Assembly (NCBI GenBank): GCA_023101885.1
Contig: JALPQD010000142.1
Coordinates: 2,322,454 to 2,386,453 of the forward strand
From: Typhlomys cinereus
Lineage: Eukaryota > Chordata > Mammalia > Rodentia > Platacanthomyidae
Direction: 5' to 3'
Length of the DNA: 64,000 nucleotides
Shown here: positions 56,554-64,000 of the stretch, one piece after another
Layout: the number at the start of each line of letters is the position of its first letter
Position numbering within the stretch: position 1 is the stretch's first letter
Position numbers and translations under genes: made by a program
The notes under the pieces: generated by a model
What the model was told of the DNA's origin: nothing
Databases searched by the model: none
The model's input: only the letters and a program-made list of their open reading frames with translations

Positions 56554-58825
56554 TATGTATGAGGTAAATCTGTGAAGGTTAAATGGGTTTATTCTGATTG
56601 AAGCATAGACTTCAAAAGTAATGTCAAAGCAAGAATTAGAGGAAATAATATTGGTATGAGAGTTTTCATAGTATGAAATGCAAGCTAGGATCAAATTCCA
56701 TGTAGAGGTCAATTTTTTATTTGATTTTATTGGAACTTTTTCTTCAAGTTGTCACTGTGAGAACAGCATGTGTGGTGGCTTATAGAAGGAAGACTAGTCA
56801 GGAAAGCAAGTTTGAGACCGGATATCTGAAAAGTTGCAGATGAAAATCTGTGAGGATATGCTAGGATATCAGAGTGGAAATTCAGAGAAAACAGTGAGGG
56901 CAAAAGATAATTTGGAGAAAAATTGGGCACACAGGGTCTTCCACAGAGTATAAAAATTGTACTAGCAACTTATTCTTTGCTTTGATACTTGCCTATATAT
57001 GTCTGGCTGGTGCAATTAGCTTTTATTGAGAGATGCCATGGAATGGAAAATTACTTGAACTGGAAAGAGAACAAGGACTTTCTGATCAATTCTCAAACTT
57101 TATGAGAAAGATTTGAAGTCTCCAGAAAGCGGAGAATTCACTGATATTACTGAATACAGAGCAATGTCTGCAGTCGTGGAATGCAAACGGACTGGATTTA
57201 CTTGGCAACTCAACAGAGTCATGTCTCACCCTGGGACAGAATGTCACACTGATCTAGGGCAAAGACTAATGACAAATTACAGACTCTCAACTCTTTATGG
57301 AGGCATGTATTAGACTTAAGGGACTGTATGTCTTCTTTATGATCATTATCAGAAGTGAATAGTAATGGTCAATGGAATCAACACTGACATGGCATGACTA
57401 TCATTATCTCAGCATATCAATAATTGATGAGCAGATCAAAGCTCACTTTAGAGGACAATCAGCATACAGCTGTAATGAACAAATTAAAAGATTTTTCCAC
57501 AATCCATCATTTATTGAAGGAATTATGTGTCTACTTTTGTAAAGATGGCATATTGCTATAGTAAAATCATTCCAGTAGAATAAATACACTTTATACACTT
57601 AAAATTCAATTCATTCTTATGTCTGTAATGAGAACTTGGCAATGTTGAAATATGTACAGATCCTACTTAACATTATTCTTCACTCTTTTTAATCTTTTAT
57701 TTTGCTGGCATCTTAGCATTGTGGACTGGTTATTATTTGCTGCTCACATCCAATATTTAATTTAAACAACTTTATTCACCCTACATACATTTTAATCAGC
57801 TCTTGTTCCATGTTTGAGTACAGTTCAATTCTATTAAATAATTTACTTTGCCATTAAATTCACCTTTCAGTGGTGTTGCCTGTTAAATATGGCGTTTTGG
57901 AGAAAATCCATATTACCGAATGTTCATCGGTGACATGAATTATCTCCAGAAGATGGTGTTGGGATTCAGTGCCATAAGTTATTTGGACAGCTCTTACGGT
58001 AACTCTGTTTTACTCTGTAGCACCTCATAACTCACAGCTGTCAGCCAAGAGGGTGGGAGGAAGTCCCCTGATCCTCTGTGTCCTCTCCGTTAGTCCTTTC
58101 TGTGCTTGACTAGGAGAGAAAAACTGTCATAGTGATCTCTTCCGTACTGTCCCCTTGAAGCGACATGGCTTGTGCTCTGTATTGTTTGGGTTCTAAAGAT
58201 TAAATAACCTGACAAAAGCTGAAGATTTCAGCCCCAGTATATTTGTATCTCAGCTTTCTGGAGTAAACATGTTTGGGGAGATCTCCTGATTCCTTTGGAA
58301 GGCTTTTTGCCAGCTCAGGTCTCCTGAGAGGTTAGGTGCAGTGCATCAGGTGGAAGTAGTAGGTGAAGCTATGAAGGGGAACAAGTGGCTGGAACACAGA
58401 GCTATTACAATTATATATTTTTGCAAGCAAATGCCAGAAGATGGCAGTCCTATTTATTCAGGGCATTGTGAATTTTTGTAAGACCTCTGAGTCCTCTTTG
58501 CCTTCAATATGATCATAGCTCATGAAAAAAAAAAATCCAGAAATTGGTTTTTGTTACTATAGAAACCAAATGGAGGAAATGATTTTCCACCCTTTTTTTC
58601 CTTTTAAAAGTGTCAAAAATCAGGAAAACCATAATAAAGCATGCAAGGAAAAAAATAAAGATAAGGAAAACAAAACTTGATTTCTTTCTCCTTATAGCAT
58701 CATTCTATCTTGAACTTTCATTAATAAATTCTGGATGGTTCCTGATTTGCTTCCCTCATTTCTTCTCCCCCCCTCCTCACCTGCTACCCTCTCTTTCTTT
58801 CTTTCTTCTTCCCTCTTTCCCTGGA
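56554..58825. other. Unique non-coding sequence
   Basis: No gene or repeat recognised. 57880-58180 is less AT-rich and contains several CpGs (GGCGTTTTGG, TTACCGAATG, TCTTCCGTAC, GAAGCGACATG), which sets it apart from its surroundings, but it has no open frame. Confidence 0.45.
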
Positions 58826-58918
58826 AATTTGAGACAGAGCACTTTATGTTGAACTTGTGGTGATCTCTTGTCTGTGCCTCTAGATGCTGTGATAACAAGC
58901 ATGCCACCTACAGGACAC
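58826..58918 (-). mobile_element. B1-like SINE, antisense, degraded
   Basis: TTTGAGACAGAGCACTTTATG, GTGGTGATCTCTTGTCTGTG and CAAGCATGCCACC are in reversed B1 order. Confidence 0.55.
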
Positions 58919-59074
58919 AATAATTCATTCATATTAATACAAATGGAAACTGGAGCAATTTGCTTCACTACAGCAAATATACTGGTATTGGAAAACAAAG
59001 GAGTCTTTTTTCTTCTCTTCAAAATCTTATCAATTTATATAATTATGAATTTTCTTTCATTAGTATAATGATTA

Positions 59075-59205
59075 TTATTTTGAGATCAGGTCTATTTTGA
59101 GGTAGCTCAAAATTCATGATGCAATTGAGTATAATGGGAGCATGCATGATCCTTCTACTTCAACCTTCTGAGTCCTGGGGTTTTAGCACTACATACAATT
59201 TGGTA
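59075..59205 (-). mobile_element. B1-like SINE, antisense, degraded
   Basis: ATTTTGAGATCAGGTCTATTT, GAGGTAGCTCAAAATTCATG and TTCTGAGTCCTGGGGTTTTAG fit a diverged reversed B1. Confidence 0.5.
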
Positions 59206-59254
59206 CACTGGTCAGTTTTTGGCCAGTCTAGTCGGTAGCTTCAAGAAACACATC

Positions 59255-59455
59255 TAGGGACTAAGGACTTAGTGTGACTGACAAAGCACTTTGCCTAGCA
59301 TGGAGAAATCTTTGACTCGATCCTTGATACTGCATGAACTAGACCCCTGAGGCACATGTCAGAGAAGGAAGAAGTTCCAGCTCATTCTCTGATACTTTGT
59401 CAGTGGGAAGCAAGCCTGGGATGCATGAGATCCTATCTCAAATCCAAAACTAAAA
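59255..59455 (+). mobile_element. B4-like (ID plus B1) SINE
   Basis: AGGGACTAAGGACTTAGTGTG...TTTGCCTAGCATGGAGAAATC...ACTCGATCCTTGATACTGCA is an ID head. AGCAAGCCTGGGATGCATGAG and ATCCTATCTCAAATCC are B1-like. Confidence 0.65.
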
Positions 59456-60895
59456 GTACTCAAGCCTTTATACTGTACTTAGAAGTTCAGCGAGCCAATG
59501 TTTCAATGCATTGCAACTTTATGGCAATGCTATTATCTACCAGGAGCAGCAATCCACATAAAAACTGCATTTGAGAAAGTGTCTTTCCTCTGTATGTGGG
59601 AATAAAGATTATTTGCCCACAAATGGCCTCAATTTATGAGTAAGAAACACACCACAGAGTCATCAGAGTGACTAGAGAATGGGGCTATCTAATGAGCACA
59701 TCCAGTCTAGTTCACAGACCCTAAAATCCTCCTTTAGTCTCTCCCAGATGTGTAACCCTTCCTTTTATGCTATGTCTTGGATCCTGGGTCCATCCAAATC
59801 CAAGGCCTTATTCGTCTCCATATCTGTGCTTGTGCTTCTGTCCTTGGAAGCCAGTTTGCATAATTAGGTTTTTGACTTTCATCATCAAGCCATATTGCTT
59901 TGGTTCCTGCCTTCTATCATGGCTTGAGCTTTTGTTTAGACATTCTGACTCTTCCATTCCTTAATACTATAACGCTGCTTTTTTTCATCTATTGCTGAAG
60001 TCTGGCTTCCAACCACAGCTAGGTACCTGGCATCTTCATGCTGACAACCATCTGAAATACTCATTGGAACACTATCTTTAAAGGACAAGCCTGCGCATGC
60101 CACTCCTTTACATTTCTCCATACATGAACCCTTACTTTGATCCATGTCCAGGCCTCACCAAGGCTCTGATCTATTATCCCAAGCAGAACCTTGGCAAGGA
60201 TCAGTTTGTATGAATGAACCTTATAGTGATTACCACTACATAATGTGTTTCTCACTTCTGCCCATAACACCTGTGCCCCACTCCTAATTCCAGAATCTGC
60301 CTTTCAGATGGTAATGTTCTATGCCTGTGTGACATCATATACATCCCTCTGTTTGGTGACATTATGTTGATAATAAGTTATCGGAAAGTAAATTCCAATA
60401 ATAGAAGTAGGTACTTCTAACTAATGCTTTCCCATGATTGCCCCCCCCCATTCTGACAGACAACAGAGAGCTTTAGCCAAATACTATTGTCCTTGGCCTC
60501 TGAGTTGACAACTATTGCCTTCTCTGCTGTCTTTCCACACTACTATCAACAAGTTTTGACACTCTCCCTGATGCCTCCTCTGGAACCCACGCTACACTCT
60601 ACAGCACTCTACATTCTATAGCTGTACTCTCTAAAGAGGAGTCTCTCTCTTGCTGAAAGTCCTTCAGGCTTTTTTTTCCCTTTCCCCCAGAGATTCCCAA
60701 AATGTGTTCTATGAAAACTTCATTAACACATCCAGGTAATTTGTTTGATAAGCATATTCTCATCCCAAGCTTAGCATATCAGAAACTCCAGAGATGGAGT
60801 CCTGTGCTGGATTTTAACAAGCTCTGTAGGTTTGTTGTATACTAAATTTGAGAAAAACTGACTTAGGATGGAGTTTGAAGTCTTTTCATGGCTAT
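59456..60895. other. Unique non-coding sequence
   Basis: No gene or repeat recognised. Short frames at 59679-59964 and 59936-60270 have no similarity I can name. Confidence 0.45.
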
Positions 60896-61288
60896 GGAGT
60901 ACTCCAATCCTTTTCTTTTTGCTGCTATGAGATAATGCTCATGAACAACTTAAAGGAAAAAAGGGAGATTCATGTGGTTTACAGTGCCAAAGGGGTCATA
61001 GTTCATTTAAGGTAGGAATTTCACAGCTGTACTCAAGCACAAGGTACGGCTAGGAGGCAGAAGCAGAAGGTCAGTTTAGGTCATCACAACCATTAGGATG
61101 ATAAGGAGAGCAAAAGCCAACCAGAAGGAGCAGGGCTGGGCTACCTTAAGGCTCACCCCACATGATGGTGCCTTCCTCCAGCAAGGCTCCATCTCCTGAA
61201 AGTGCTACAAGCTTCCCAAACATTAATTACTAGCTAAGGATACAACACAAATATCTGTGGGGAACAACTCACCTTTGAACCATGACAT
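60896..61288 (-). mobile_element. MaLR LTR, antisense
   Basis: TTTTTGCTGCTATGAGATAATG, CAACTTAAAGGAAAAAAGGG, CTTCCTCCAGCAAGGCTCC and CACCTTTGAACCATGACAT give the reversed LTR order. The gap in the middle is a diverged body. Confidence 0.75.
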
Positions 61289-61677
61289 AAGTATGTTCAG
61301 TTTTTTTTTTCTAATCCTCATCCTTCTGTAGATTTTTCCAATGAAAACATTTGAATGCTTTCAGTTCCTTCATTTTGGTTATTCATGTGCATAGAGCGAT
61401 GGTCAGGTCTTTATCTCCCACTCTACTTCCAGTGCCAAGACACGAATCCTTCCATGTCCAGTGATCCTCATTTCATTATCTCATTGCTTTTTATTTACTT
61501 TCATAATTCAGAACTTTATAATTTCATATCCAGATATTGAACATGGAATATGATCTATTTTCATCTAATTTGGCATATTCTCATCATTGTAGTTTTCTGT
61601 AAATTTTAGCCATAGCCTTACATACTGTAACAATACAAAATCATTTAAGGAATTAGAAATCTTTTCATCCATTGATA

Positions 61678-61925
61678 TGGGGCTGGTGAGATGACTTAGT
61701 GGTTAAACGGCTTGCTATATAAATCTGATGACTTGAACTTGACTCCCAGAGCGCATTGTGGAAGGGGAAAACTAACTCTTGAAAGTTGTATCTTAAACTC
61801 TACAGGCTCGCTGTGGTATATGCACACCTGTGCACATGAACGTTGGTTACACACATACAATTCTATATATATACACATGTATGTGTATATATATACACGT
61901 GTGTATATGTACAATAATAAAACAT
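61678..61925 (+). mobile_element. B2/B3-like SINE
   Basis: The head ATGGGGCTGGTGAGATGACTTAG is well kept. CTTGAACTTGACTCCCAGAG is the B box side. The tail is an AC/TA-rich tract at 61855-61912, then AATAATAAAACA. Confidence 0.75.
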
Positions 61926-62054
61926 TTTTCAAGGTTAATTAATTATGCAATAAAAGAATCCACCAAATGTGGATATGTAGGCATTTTCAAAATTGTCACA
62001 GAGTTCTTGGATTTTATTAAGGTCTATAACTATGAAGAAAATATCTAAGAAGTT

Positions 62055-62219
62055 TGGGATGGCTCAGTGGATAAAAATGCTGGCTGCCAAGCTGGACAAT
62101 ATGAATCCCAACATGGTAGAAGAAGGGAACTGACTCCTGCAGTTTGTCCTATGACCTCCTCTTATGCACAGTGGCATGTATGTAAACACATACAATAAAT
62201 ATAAATTAAAAATAAAAAG
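62055..62219 (+). mobile_element. B2/B3-like SINE
   Basis: GGGATGGCTCAGTGGATAAAAATG, CTGCCAAGCTGGACAATATG and GACTCCTGCAGTTTGTCC are followed by ACACATACAATAAATATAAA. Confidence 0.78.
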
Positions 62220-63865
62220 TTCTATTCTCTTTAAATTGGAATAATTATGAGCTACAGAATTTGATGATGAAGAACCAGTTTTATAAGAGGAAAGAGAAGA
62301 TTGTTCTTTTATCCCTACTTATCATAGTGGAAAATTTGATACTTTTAAATCTTTCAAAACTTACCAAATTCTGCAAATACTTCTTATTTTGATGAATATC
62401 ATCTCCATTCTAAAGTACTCGCTTCATTTTTGTTTCTAGATGATTCAAATGTAACAAATGCTACTCACTGGTGACATATGATTCAAACATATTAAATTGT
62501 TTTTCACAATTTAAGGGACTTATTTTGATCCTTAGCAAATATTAATACAACAGTTGTAAGTTTAGTAAGAACGAAAGGGAATAAAAGCAACCACCCATGT
62601 AAAATGTCACCGATGCCATTGGATGCTTTCCACATGAGTCTGTCTTTATTCTGCCTGATATTTTTGTTTATTTCTTTTGTTTTGATATCTGAAAACGAGA
62701 TCATTAATCCTTCCAAATATCTGATAAAATTTTAGAGAAGTATATTCCAGCTATCAGTGAGATAATGAAAGTCCTTAATTTGAACTTTTCAGAAAAAGTA
62801 AAATGTCAAGGGAAGGACGTTTCTTTTATGATTTATAATTCCCAGTGATGTATAGAAAGTGGTTCCGATTAATAGCACTGTGATTAAATGAGGTTGACCT
62901 TCCTTGTCTGTAGAGGCAAAAGCTTGTACTTCCAGCTGTTACTCCCTTCTTTTACCAGCAAGGCACATGGGCAATTCCTAGGGTTTTGTGCATCCTGAAT
63001 CTGGAATGATTTTTGCATTTTTTAAGTAGGACCGGGGGATGCAGAAGAGAACACCTGCAGAAAATCAGACTTGTCATATTTGAACAACTTTTTAAAACAC
63101 AAGGAATCTGCTCTTTTTTTTAACTTTGCCTAAAGCACAGAAAAATAAATTAGCTGTTTTTCATTGATTAATTGCATGGATGAAATTAAGACATACAGAC
63201 AATGTACTTATAATAAGCTTGACACAGAGTGTTTGCACTATTTTTATTTTCGAATCAGTGATATTTGTTAAATTACTTCTACAACATTTATTGGACACTA
63301 TGTCAAATATGGGCCATAACTTTGAGGGCTCTTGTGTAAGAAGCAGTGAATTTGCCTGAACGGCATGTGGCTTAGGGAAACAATACTGTCATGTCTACAT
63401 CATTGTGAATTCTCAGATGTGACTAAGGTATAGATTAAGAGAAGGATTTGGGTATATCCTGAACATTTAGGTTTTGGTGGAGCCATTATCATAGTTACTT
63501 GTGGTGTGCAAAGGACTGGCAGAAATAGTTCACATACAGTGTCGTATTTAATTCTGACTTCAGAACTGATATCAGTGCTTCGTGGAGCAATATCTGGGAC
63601 TTAGAGGAAAATGTGATCTGTTTTTGGTTGCTCATATAAGGCATAGATGAACCTGAAATTGAACTGAGAACTTCTCAACTCACTCTGGGATTATTCCCAT
63701 TGTGCTGTAGCCTTGCCATGGAGTGATACCATTAGGATAACTACTTTCTATTTTAGCTCTAAAGCTCCCCTGGAGTTCTATGATAGAGGTCTCCATGTCA
63801 CTTTGTATTTACTAGGCTTGGTATGGGGGTAATGTGAGTCTATAATCACTGAGTTGTCATTAATT
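62220..63865. other. Unique non-coding sequence
   Basis: No gene or repeat recognised. Confidence 0.45.
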
Positions 63866-64000
63866 CTTGTGCAAGCTGAACATCACTAATCAAAGTGGAA
63901 AATATGTCAAAACCTGAACCTTTCTCAGTTCTGATATGAGGCTGCAAGTGGAAAACTATACAATTGACCTCATGTGAAGATCATGGTCATAACAGATGCA
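63866..64000. mobile_element. Possible old interspersed repeat at window edge
   Basis: AAGCTGAACATCACTAATC, AAAACCTGAACCTTTC and CTGCAAGTGGAAAACTATAC resemble, in order, an old mammalian interspersed repeat that I cannot name. It is cut by the window end. Confidence 0.3.

Overview
This is vertebrate nuclear DNA: AT-rich, with GT-AG introns, CA/GT microsatellites, and many LINE, SINE and LTR retroelements. B1-, ID-, B4- and B2/B3-like SINEs and MT-like MaLR LTRs point to a rodent of the mouse/jerboa clade (Myodonta). The commonest young SINE is not one I recognise from mouse or rat. Its body distantly resembles jerboa-type SINEs, so a dipodoid such as a jumping mouse is my tentative guess.

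The only host protein-coding gene I can support is NMBR, the neuromedin-B receptor, on the + strand. It has three coding exons at 21866-22287, 28472-28820 and 31042-31443. Together they give an intact 390-codon reading frame for a seven-transmembrane bombesin-family receptor. Exon 1 lies in a CpG-rich stretch that carries a perfect 24-bp palindrome about 140 bp before the start codon. Possible poly(A) signals follow the stop codon.

Left flank (1-21300): non-coding. It holds a 5'-inverted (twin-primed) L1 at 3932-5267, two very old antisense L1 tracts (about 6950-8860 and 11340-14690) broken up by later SINEs, and many SINEs. NMBR occupies about 21440-32600. Its introns of 6.2 and 2.2 kb contain a few SINEs and microsatellites.

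Right flank (32600-64000): SINEs, a 180-bp inverted repeat pair (34952/36432) with a perfect 99-bp tandem duplication in its spacer, a truncated U2 snRNA pseudogene (39316), and a complete but dead L1 (39824-48181). That L1 has a 13-bp target-site duplication, two 5'UTR monomers, broken ORF1 and ORF2, two nested SINEs and a duplicated 3'UTR block. Beyond it are an array of four MaLR LTRs (51888-55935) and a palindromic MaLR LTR pair (56227-56553). From there to the end I see only old repeats and unique non-coding DNA.

I found no undescribed gene system. The most distinctive features are the mobile-element architectures and the promoter palindrome.
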